From: Clostridia bacterium
GTDB taxonomy: Bacteria; Bacillota_E; SLMV01; PUMD01
Assembly (NCBI GenBank): GCA_003563755.1
Contig: PWUB01000121.1
Location: 1 to 5,279, forward strand
Reading direction: 5' to 3'
DNA length: 5,279 nucleotides
Positions 1 through 5,242 of this stretch are shown here, one piece after another; position 1 is the first letter of the stretch, and each line of letters opens with the position of its first letter. The position numbers and the translations under genes are program-made. Under the pieces are notes generated by a model that did no database searches, was not told the DNA's origin, and was given only the letters and a program-made list of their open reading frames with translations.

Positions 1-649
1 CCCCATCCACCGACAACCGGTCCCCGGTTGCGATGAACGCAGCATACAGGACGATAAAGAACACCGTCTTGATGTACGTCGTCACCCTGCCCAGGCGGGT
101 GGCCATGAACAGGCTGCCGAGGAGGGCGACGCAGGCCCTCGTCGTCATCGTCACCGCCAGGGATGCCGCCGGGAGTGCGGCCAGGTATATGGGCACTGCG
201 GGCCAGGGGGCGATAGTCAGGGCGTAAGCCGCCGCCGACGGCAGCACGAGGTATGCGTATGTGCCCAGGACTAAAGGCCAGGTTCGCATCAACGCCATCA
301 GCGACATCCAACCAGCACCCAGGGGCAGGGTGAGCAGGAAGTCGGTGCACCTGCAATTACGGAATCCGGCCACACTCTCGGTGCCCAGGATGAGACCGAG
401 CACTGCACCCGCTGCGAGGGGAAGGGCGAGGACTACTTCTGGGGCGGAGGCGGTCGAACCTCTACTTGCTGCTTCGAACACAGATGCGAAGAGACGGTAG
501 TTGACGGTGAAACCTGCGGACAACGCCACCGTTATCATCACCGTGATGATCTTCCATCTCCTGCTCTCGTGCAGCATCTCACACCGGTGACGCAGGTTCA
601 CACGGGTCAGGAACCACAGGGCTTTCAGATCATGGATTGTCGTTTCCAT
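1..649 (-). CDS. ABC-2-type transporter permease, N-terminal part (runs off left edge)
   Basis: The minus strand is open from ATG at 649 to the window edge, giving 216 codons without a stop. The product starts METTIHDLKALWFLTRVNLR, a short amphipathic cytoplasmic N-terminus. Hydrophobic segments follow at about residues 34-55, 71-92, 122-145, 150-183 and 195-208. The stretch around residues 100-112 (CTDFLLTLPLGAG) resembles the 'D-LLLSLP' cytoplasmic loop seen in ABC-2-type permeases and the related putative ABC exporter family, but no diagnostic motif proves it. The role is inferred as the membrane subunit of an ABC exporter with unknown substrate. A GAGGG ribosome-binding site (658-662 on the plus strand) sits 8 nt before the ATG; a GTG two codons upstream is an alternative start. 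No ATPase gene lies upstream, so its partner would have to be downstream, beyond the left edge. Plus-strand frames here look like shadows. Confidence 0.72.
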   Translation of the reverse strand, partial: METTIHDLKALWFLTRVNLRHRCEMLHESRRWKIITVMITVALSAGFTVNYRLFASVFEAASRGSTASAPEVVLALPLAAGAVLGLILGTESVAGFRNCRCTDFLLTLPLGAGWMSLMALMRTWPLVLGTYAYLVLPSAAAYALTIAPWPAVPIYLAALPAASLAVTMTTRACVALLGSLFMATRLGRVTTYIKTVFFIVLYAAFIATGDRLSVDG

Positions 650-744
650 GGTCACGGCCCTCGGGGGGTGCGGCGGGTCCCCGTCCTCCGGATCATCGAC
701 GCCAGGGCAGCCTCGTGGGTGACATTCCTTGCCCGGGGTGGATT

Positions 745-765
745 TATACCCGATAGAATATTACC
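745..765 (-). promoter_or_regulatory. Possible permease promoter -10 region
   Basis: This AT-rich island stands out in GC-rich surroundings. On the minus strand it contains TATAAA (5 of 6 to the sigma-70 -10 consensus) and, further upstream, TG-G-TAATAT, which resembles an extended -10. No good -35 is seen for either, so only the approximate location is supported. The island is about 100 bases upstream of the permease start. Confidence 0.25.
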
Positions 766-879
766 ATAGAAGATGAGCATCACCACCTATACCCATAAAC
801 ATCACTATTCGTCGGGAGGCCCCGTAATCCTGCCCGCCCGTGCCCGGGCCTGGCGCTCCGGATTCGCTCGTGCCGATAC

Positions 880-908
880 TTGCGGTGATGCATTGCTAGC
901 TATACGAT
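880..908 (+). promoter_or_regulatory. Candidate sigma-70-type promoter for the sel operon
   Basis: TTGCGG (880-885) and TACGAT (903-908) are separated by 17 bases. They match the -35 and -10 consensus hexamers at 3 and 4 of 6 positions. Transcription would begin near 915, leaving a leader of about 115 nt before the regulator gene. The match is weak and the call rests on spacing, on the local AT-rich dip and on being upstream of the first operon gene. Confidence 0.3.
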
Positions 909-920
909 ATGTCTGGTATC
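906..920. promoter_or_regulatory. Operator-like inverted repeat GATA-N7-TATC
   Basis: GATA (906-909) and TATC (917-920) form an inverted repeat with a 7-base spacer, overlapping the proposed -10 and start point. Lrp/AsnC regulators commonly bind imperfect palindromes and often regulate their own genes, so this is a reasonable autoregulatory site for the protein encoded just downstream. The arms are only 4 bases, so chance occurrence is quite possible. Confidence 0.2.
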
Positions 921-1030
921 AGTGGCGGTGTCTGTCGAGAAAGGTGAGAAAGGGGGAGGTTTCCCCGACCTATTGCGTATTTCGCCGGACACCGGACACT
1001 TGCGCACAGACCAAGGAGGTAATGTGACTG

Positions 1031-1483
1031 ATGAAACTGGACAAAACCGAACGCAAGATAATGAAGATCCTGCAGAAGGACGGGCGTAAGTCCTTCGTCG
1101 ACATGGCGGAAGAGGTTGGAGTCACCGAGGGTACCATTCGGCGCAAGTTCTACCGCCTGGTGAGGGAGGGAATCATAAGCATAGCCGGCGTTTCTGATCC
1201 TTTTAAGATCGGTTTTCATTCCCCGGCCATCATAACCCTTAACGTGGATCCCGGCAGGGTGAAAGAGGTTGCCGAGGAGATTTCGGACCTGGATCCCGTG
1301 CATTACGTGGCCCTGACCACGGGGATTTTCGACATCATCGTCCAGGCCCTGTTTCCGTCAAACGAGGCACTGGCCCGCTTCATACTGGAGGATTTGAGCG
1401 CCATCGAAGGCATACGCGAGATCAACACCTCTCTGCTGCTCCGCATATACAAGCAGAGCTTCGAATGGGGAGTGGCCCTCTAG
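1031..1483 (+). CDS. Lrp/AsnC-family transcriptional regulator
   Basis: The 150-residue product has the family's standard length and architecture. An N-terminal winged helix-turn-helix begins LDKTERKIMKILQKDGRKSF, with the recognition helix near residues 31-44 (TEGTIRRKFYRLVREG). A linker leads to a C-terminal RAM ligand-binding/oligomerisation domain (about residues 66-142) containing the typical 'ttGiFDiiv' strand and a 'GIREINTSLLLR' end. Family members bind DNA as dimers or octamers, and amino acids or related small molecules tune them; the ligand here is not apparent. The start is set by AAGGAGGT at 1013-1020, 10 nt before the ATG; the nearer ATG at 1022 is followed at once by TGA and is too close to the site. 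The gene ends 28 nt before the preferred selA start, so they are probably co-transcribed. Control of selenium metabolism is inferred from position alone. Confidence 0.93.
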   Translation: MKLDKTERKIMKILQKDGRKSFVDMAEEVGVTEGTIRRKFYRLVREGIISIAGVSDPFKIGFHSPAIITLNVDPGRVKEVAEEISDLDPVHYVALTTGIFDIIVQALFPSNEALARFILEDLSAIEGIREINTSLLLRIYKQSFEWGVAL

Positions 1484-1494
1484 CCGTGCTGTGC

Positions 1495-1503
1495 AGGAAG
1501 GGG
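1495..1503 (+). promoter_or_regulatory. selA ribosome-binding site supporting a TTG start
   Basis: AGGAAGGGG lies 8 nt before TTG at 1512, a normal spacing. The longer reading frame's GTG at 1491 has no purine-rich sequence at a suitable distance, and this ribosome-binding site would lie inside that longer gene. The TTG start also gives an N-terminus (MKESGLLREIPSVDSLL) resembling other SelA proteins. Confidence 0.5.
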
Positions 1504-1511
1504 TTTTGCCG

Positions 1512-2930
1512 TTGAAGGAGTCCGGGCTTCTGCGTGAGATTCCCTCTGTGGACAGCCTGCTCAGCCATGAGGCCGGGATCGAGCTCGAAGGATCGTATCC
1601 GAGGTCCCTGCTGCGCGAGGCCATCAACGAAGTCCTGGAAGATCTGCGGAGGCGCATCAGCGCGGGGGAGGTAGACACCCTGCCCGGGCCCCGGGCCCTG
1701 TGGGAGGCAGCCGGTGCCCTGGTTCGTGAGCACCTTTCGCCGGACATCGTGCCGGTGATCAATGCCACGGGAGTCGTGATACATACCAACCTGGGGAGGT
1801 CGCTGCTGGCATCGTCGGCAGTGGATGCGGTGGTGACCGCCGCCACGTCCTATACCAACCTGGAATATGACCTGCAGGCCGGGGCGCGGGGTGACCGGTA
1901 TAGCCATGTCGCCCGCGCCCTGGGTGAGCTCACGGGCGCCGAGGATGCCCTGGTGGTCAACAATAACGCCGCGGCGGTGCTGCTTGTCCTCCAGACCCTC
2001 GCCTCCGGGAGACAGGTGGTGGTTTCCCGGGGCGAGCTTGTCGAGATAGGGGGCTCTTTCCGCATTCCGGATGTAATGGCAGAGAGCGGGGCGGTGCTGG
2101 TGGAGGTCGGTACGACCAACCGCACCCATCCCGCAGACTACGAGAACGCCGTGGGCGAAAGCACGGCGGCCCTGATGAAGGTGCACGCCAGCAACTTCAA
2201 GGTGGTGGGGTTCACCCGTGCAGTGAGCGTGGCTGAGTTGGCGGAGATCGCCCGGCCCCGCGGTCTGCCGGTGATATACGACATGGGCAGCGGGGTGCTC
2301 ACCGGGCTCGAGGACATAGGCGACTTCTCCGAGGAGACCGCCGCAGCTGCCCTGGAGGCCGGAGCCGACGTGGTGACCTTCAGCGGCGACAAGATCCTGG
2401 GAGGGCCCCAGGCGGGGATCATCGCCGGAAAGTCCGAGTACCTGGCCCGCATGAAGTCGAACCCCCTGCTCAGGGCGCTGCGGGTGGATAAACTCACCCT
2501 GGCCGCCCTGGATGCCACCCTCAAGCTTTATCTCAAGGGGCGCGGATGGCAGGAGATACCCACCCTGCGCATGATGGCTGCCGATGCCGGGCAGCTGAGG
2601 CAGCGGGCGGAGGAGCTGGCCGAGTGCCTCCAGGGAGTCCTGCCTGCGAGCTGGACGGTGGAGGTGGTTGGCGAGGAGTCCCCCGTGGGTGGAGGCTCCC
2701 TGCCGATGGTCAGCCTTCCCACGGCCGCCGTGCGGGTGCAGCCGGACGGCGGGCCCGAGGAGGTCTCCCGGCTGCTGAGGGGCAACGATCCGCCGGTGAT
2801 AGTCCGCACCAGCAGGGGGAGCCTACTTTTTGATCTACGCACCATGCTGCCCGGAGACGAGGAGAAGGTTGCAGATGCCCTCGAGCGCATCGCGGGATCA
2901 TTCCCATCGTCGTCCCGGGACGGGGGGTGA
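1512..2930 (+). CDS. selA: L-seryl-tRNA(Sec) selenium transferase
   Basis: SelA is a cytoplasmic pyridoxal-phosphate enzyme that converts Ser-tRNA(Sec) to Sec-tRNA(Sec) using selenophosphate; the E. coli enzyme is a decamer. The 472-residue product (479 if GTG 1491 is used) is close to E. coli's 463 and collinear with it. Visible landmarks, numbered from TTG 1512, are the LREIPSVDSLL N-terminus, VINATGVVIHTNLGR (about 82-96), VVNNNAAAVLL, SRGELVEIGGSFRIPDVM and VGTTNRTH. The PLP-lysine motif FSGDKILGGPQAG follows, with Lys294 encoded at 2391-2393. 'RALRVDKLTLAALDATLKLYL' and a C-terminal GGGSLPM/DLRTMLP region complete the fold. No truncation or missing catalytic residue was seen. The stop is 5 nt before selD, so the two genes are almost certainly translated from one message, supplying substrate and enzyme together. 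Only the start codon is uncertain. Confidence 0.96.
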   Translation: MKESGLLREIPSVDSLLSHEAGIELEGSYPRSLLREAINEVLEDLRRRISAGEVDTLPGPRALWEAAGALVREHLSPDIVPVINATGVVIHTNLGRSLLASSAVDAVVTAATSYTNLEYDLQAGARGDRYSHVARALGELTGAEDALVVNNNAAAVLLVLQTLASGRQVVVSRGELVEIGGSFRIPDVMAESGAVLVEVGTTNRTHPADYENAVGESTAALMKVHASNFKVVGFTRAVSVAELAEIARPRGLPVIYDMGSGVLTGLEDIGDFSEETAAAALEAGADVVTFSGDKILGGPQAGIIAGKSEYLARMKSNPLLRALRVDKLTLAALDATLKLYLKGRGWQEIPTLRMMAADAGQLRQRAEELAECLQGVLPASWTVEVVGEESPVGGGSLPMVSLPTAAVRVQPDGGPEEVSRLLRGNDPPVIVRTSRGSLLFDLRTMLPGDEEKVADALERIAGSFPSSSRDGG

Positions 2931-2935
2931 AGACC

Positions 2936-4009
2936 ATGGAACGCGAGCGAGATCGCCGCGAGGAAACCCGGCTGACCCGCATGACGTCCAAGGCGGGCTG
3001 AGGGTGCAAACTGAGCCTTGGCGCTCTGGTGCAGGTCCTGCACCACTTACCCTCATCACCCGCCGATGACCGGGTGCTGGCAGGACTCGACGTGCCCGAT
3101 GATGCGGGAGTCTTCCGCATCGATGATGACCGTGCCCTGGTACAGACCGTGGACTACTTCACGCCGGTGGTCGACGACCCGGTGGATTTCGGGCGCATTG
3201 CAGCCGCCAATTCACTGAGCGATGTATATGCGATGGGGGCAGAGCCGCTGACAGCCCTGAACATAGTGTGTTTTCCCGAGGAGAAGCTCCCCATTAGGGT
3301 ACTGTCGCAGATCATAAGCGGCAGCTGCTGCGTCCTCGACGAGGCGGGGGTGCAGCTCATGGGCGGGCATACCGTCGACGATGATGAGCTCAAATTCGGG
3401 CTGGCGGTGACGGGAATGGTCCATCCCGACCGGCTGGTCCGCACCGGGGGTGCAATCCCCGGGGATGTACTCTTTCTGACCAAGCCGATAGGAATCGGGG
3501 TGATCACCACCGCCATCAAGCGGGATATGCTGTCGGAGGAAGCCGTGGCGCGGGCCGTGGAGGTCATGACGCAGCTCAACCGGAGAGCCTCGGAGGTCAT
3601 GGTGGAGGTTGGAGTCAGCGCTGCCACCGATGTCACGGGGTTCGGCCTCCTGGGACACGCCGCCGAGATGGCGGACGCCTCCGACTGTACTCTGCAAATC
3701 ACCGACGGTGACGTTCCGGTCCTGGAGGAGGCCCTGGTACTCGCCCAACAGGATGTGTTCCCCGGGGGAAGCAGGGCTAACCTTCAGCACTTGACCGAAA
3801 CGGGAGCTGTTTCCTTCGACGATTCTATACCGGGGCACCGCCGGCTGCTGCTCGCCGATGCGGTGACCAGCGGGGGACTCCTGATCGCGTGTCCCGCGCA
3901 GAGATCGAGCAGCCTCGAAAGCAGGCTGGCGGCGGCGGGAATCCAGGCGGCCGCCATAGGACAGGTCACAGAACGGAAAGACTCCCTGAGCATTCACGTC
4001 TCCTCCTGA
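2936..4009 (+). CDS. selD: Selenide, water dikinase (selenophosphate synthetase), itself a selenoprotein
   Basis: SelD makes selenophosphate from selenide and ATP, the selenium donor for SelA. Translation from ATG 2936 (GGGGGG ribosome-binding site at 2922-2927) gives 357 residues if TGA at 2999-3001 is read as selenocysteine 22. The local sequence TRLTRMTSKAG-U-GCKLS aligns with E. coli RLTQYSHGAG-C-GCKIS, placing Sec at the catalytic Cys17 position and Lys25 at the essential Lys20. Further family motifs are DDAG (55-58), the VDYFTPVVDDPVDFGRIAAANSLSD block (about 72-96) with metal/ATP-binding aspartates, GGHTVD (143-148), LTKPIGIGV, DVTGFGLLGH (232-241) and TSGGLL near the C-terminus. The usual DPQTSGG reads DAVTSGG here. 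Treating TGA as stop would leave a 326-residue product from GTG 3029 that lacks the catalytic residue and lysine. A SECIS-like hairpin follows the TGA. Confidence 0.95.
2999..3001 (+). other. In-frame TGA predicted to encode selenocysteine (SelD residue 22)
   Basis: The codon falls exactly where SelD proteins carry Cys or Sec (A-G-[C/U]-G-C-K). The reading frame and family similarity continue without a break on both sides, and selA lies immediately upstream. A frameshift or pseudogene is less likely because the flanking residues, including the following Gly-Cys-Lys, are conserved. Confidence 0.93.
3027..3045 (+). promoter_or_regulatory. Bacterial SECIS hairpin in selD
   Basis: TGGTGCAG (3027-3034) pairs perfectly with CTGCACCA (3038-3045), leaving GTC in the loop; opening the top pair gives a GGTCC loop. 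The loop begins 32 nt after the TGA, within the spacing range I recall for bacterial SECIS elements. The core GCAGGTC...TGCACC is nearly the same as the well-known E. coli fdhF SECIS (GGTTGCAGGTCTGCACC), whose loop G and U contact the elongation factor SelB. A smaller GAGC/GCTC pairing (3013-3016 with 3023-3026) could form directly below it. Confidence 0.82.
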
Positions 4010-4178
4010 TCCTGCATGTCAATGGTTTGTAAAGTGCCGAACGGGCAGGAAACATGCTTCGCATGTCGAAGTATACAACCAGGCACGAGGCATATGAAAG
4101 TGTGTTGTCTCGTTTTAAAGCATCAGCCAAAGTAAGGACTGCTTTGCCGGTCCAATTTTAGGGAGGTCTGCGGGGTAA
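4010..4178. other. Lower-GC intergenic stretch after selD, with short inverted repeats
   Basis: No convincing gene is seen here. The base composition is clearly more AT-rich than in the sel genes. GCATGT (4014-4019), ACATGC (4052-4057) and GCATGT (4061-4066) can pair in two mutually exclusive ways; the nearer pair makes a 6-bp stem with a TTC loop. Neither is followed by a T-run, so an ordinary intrinsic terminator for the sel operon is not evident. A 39-codon cysteine-rich frame (4016-4135) without a ribosome-binding site lies in phase with selD beyond its stop. I found no tRNA-Sec (selC) fold. Confidence 0.5.
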
Positions 4179-4340
4179 ATGTCCGGTCCATGTCCTATTA
4201 GCCCCGAAAAGCTGGAGTGTAGAAGACGACAGCTGCGTAGGCGAAAGCACAGCTTCGTCGAGTTGATAATGCAGACCAAGAAGAGCCTGTACAAGGAGAA
4301 GATGCGTCGGCAGTGGCAACAGGCTGACGACGGAGACTGA
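4179..4340 (+). CDS. Small basic protein of unknown function (53 aa)
   Basis: ATG at 4179 opens a 53-residue frame ending in TGA at 4338-4340. GGGAGG at 4161-4166 precedes it by 12 nt, slightly long but usable. The upstream in-frame TAA directly abuts the ATG, so the frame cannot extend. The product starts MSGPCPISPEKLECRRRQLRRR, is rich in Lys and Arg through its middle, reads like one long helix (SFVELIMQTKKSLYKEKMRRQWQ) and ends acidic (ADDGD). It has two cysteines and no signal peptide or membrane segment. About two thirds of third codon positions are G or C, higher in the second half, which fits coding in this genome. I do not recognise a family; a fragment of a larger decayed gene is the main alternative. 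An opposing minus-strand frame here appears to be a shadow. Confidence 0.42.
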   Translation: MSGPCPISPEKLECRRRQLRRRKHSFVELIMQTKKSLYKEKMRRQWQQADDGD

Positions 4341-4393
4341 CCGTCCGGCTGCCCGGCGTCCACCAACATACCGAACCCATGCATTTAGCACCC

Positions 4394-4418
4394 GGTGCCG
4401 GGAGCGTTTCCCGGCACC
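4394..4418. terminator. Perfect 10-bp hairpin between convergent genes, possible bidirectional terminator
   Basis: GGTGCCGGGA (4394-4403) and TCCCGGCACC (4409-4418) pair perfectly around the 5-base loop GCGTT. The hairpin lies downstream of the small plus-strand ORF (53 bases after its stop) and of the minus-strand lipoprotein gene (95 bases after its stop), where a shared terminator is expected. There is no T-run on either side, so it may act as a Rho-assisted terminator or an RNA-stabilising 3' end rather than a classical intrinsic terminator. Confidence 0.5.
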
Positions 4419-4513
4419 AGTCCTATTACAGGCGCCGCGAGAAACGATAGCAATCCGGGGATGCCGGTGATGCTCCTGAAGGGGCCACCCGGGGTGTGTT
4501 CGGGCATCTACCG

Positions 4514-5197
4514 TCAGTCTATCCTGTTGCCCTGCAGATCGTATGCGATCACCCAGGGCTCCTCCCAACGGAGATCCTCAATACCCTGCACTGCGTCTCC
4601 ACCCCACTCGTGAACCTCGGACATGATGGTCACGAAGTAGGGGTATGCCGATGCATCTGCCACTTCAAACTCGCCTTTGTTGAACACCAGGGTGAAGCTG
4701 GCAGTCTCCGGATCACTCACCCATCCCGCCAGGAGGCGGTATACTCCCCCGGGCGTGTACTTCACCGGCGGAACCCAACTATAGGTCCGAACCGCCCGAT
4801 CCAGGTAGTGTTTCGTGGTGGTCCTGGGTTCGTATTCTATGCTGCCGGCACGGGAACCGGACAGATACAGGCCCAGCACCCCGTGCTCGAGCATCTCCCG
4901 GGTTGTTCCATCTGCCCGTTCCTCGTAGGTGGCCAGCACGTAGTAGTGCGCGTACTCGATGTCCCCGGCGGTGATGGTACTGAGATGGTGGGTGAGCTGG
5001 ATCTCGAACCCCTGCAGGCCATCACCCTGTTCGTGAACATAATCCTTCACCGCCTGGGGTGGGGGTCCTCTCTCGGGAGAGTCCGGACCGATGATCAGCA
5101 GCTCATCCAGTTCATCGCCTCCGCAGCCCCCGGCGAGGAGTGACAACACCGCACCGAACACCAGCAGCATGAGCGTTACCCGGCATGTCCTACTCAC
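4514..5197 (-). CDS. Predicted lipoprotein of unknown function
   Basis: The 227-residue product begins MSRTCRVTLMLLVFGAVLSL, a lipoprotein signal peptide with two arginines, a hydrophobic core and the lipobox L-A-G-G-C, with Cys25 as the predicted lipidated residue. It should be anchored on the outer face of the membrane. The mature part starts with a Gly/Asp/Glu-rich linker, then a globular domain of about 180 residues rich in Tyr, Trp and acidic residues (for example DIEYAHYYVLATYEER and PYFVTIMSEVHEW). No catalytic motif or known family is recognised. The GTG start at 5197 follows GGAGGG (5210-5215 on the plus strand) by 12 nt; the internal ATG (residue 10) would lose the positive n-region. 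Two copies of GTCTCACT, 25 bases apart, lie just upstream (5201-5208 and 5226-5233). The opposite plus-strand frame is a shadow. Confidence 0.85.
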   Translation of the reverse strand: MSRTCRVTLMLLVFGAVLSLLAGGCGGDELDELLIIGPDSPERGPPPQAVKDYVHEQGDGLQGFEIQLTHHLSTITAGDIEYAHYYVLATYEERADGTTREMLEHGVLGLYLSGSRAGSIEYEPRTTTKHYLDRAVRTYSWVPPVKYTPGGVYRLLAGWVSDPETASFTLVFNKGEFEVADASAYPYFVTIMSEVHEWGGDAVQGIEDLRWEEPWVIAYDLQGNRID

Positions 5198-5242
5198 TGC
5201 GTCTCACTTCCCTCCGGTAATTCCTGTCTCACTCCATACCTT

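Larger units (their letters stand above)
650..1030. other. Divergent intergenic region between permease and regulator-selA-selD operon
   Basis: About 380 bases separate the minus-strand permease start from the plus-strand regulator start. No convincing protein gene is visible in either strand. A 42-codon minus-strand frame (780 down to 652) ends 2 nt before the permease ATG, but its product is arginine- and proline-rich with no recognisable features. The region holds a candidate plus-strand promoter near 880-908, an inverted repeat overlapping it, and a strong ribosome-binding site at 1013-1020. Around 735-765 there is an AT-rich patch (minus-strand TATAAA and TAATAT) that could hold the permease promoter. 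I see no known riboswitch, tRNA or attenuator with a U-tract. Confidence 0.6.

Noticed and set aside
652..783. 42-codon minus-strand frame ending 2 nt before the permease ATG, as a possible coupled leader peptide.
   Set aside because: The product is low-complexity (Arg/Pro/Thr) and there is no well-placed ribosome-binding site; its position next to the permease is the only support.
965..1010. Tandem CCGGACA copies and a GGGG/CCCC pairing in the leader (about 951-1000) as a riboswitch or attenuator.
   Set aside because: The pairings are short, there is no T-run and no match to a known riboswitch core that I recognise.
773..1027. 84-codon plus-strand frame before the regulator.
   Set aside because: Composition is unlike a protein, no ribosome-binding site is evident, and it spans the likely promoter; it ends at the TGA beside the regulator's start.
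1022..1033. ATG-TGA-CTG-ATG at the regulator start, suggesting an N-terminal selenocysteine or an upstream start.
   Set aside because: ATG 1022 is only 1 nt from the AAGGAGGT ribosome-binding site, while ATG 1031 is 10 nt away and gives a family-typical N-terminus; no SECIS-like hairpin with the right loop was seen there.
1422..2186. Long minus-strand frame opposite selA (254 codons).
   Set aside because: It lies entirely antisense to the regulator's 3' end and the conserved SelA sequence; its product is His/Gly/Gln-rich with no recognisable motif, typical of a shadow in GC-rich DNA.
3212..3997. Long minus-strand frame opposite selD (261 codons).
   Set aside because: Antisense shadow of the strongly conserved SelD coding sequence, with no family resemblance.
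4010..4513. Possible tRNA-Sec gene (selC) near the sel operon.
   Set aside because: No long acceptor stem with a matching T-arm (GGTTCRA-type) was found by eye on either strand; a covariance-model search would be decisive.
4496..5143. 215-codon plus-strand frame opposite the lipoprotein gene.
   Set aside because: The minus-strand frame has a clear signal peptide, lipobox and ribosome-binding site, while the plus-strand product looks like a shadow.
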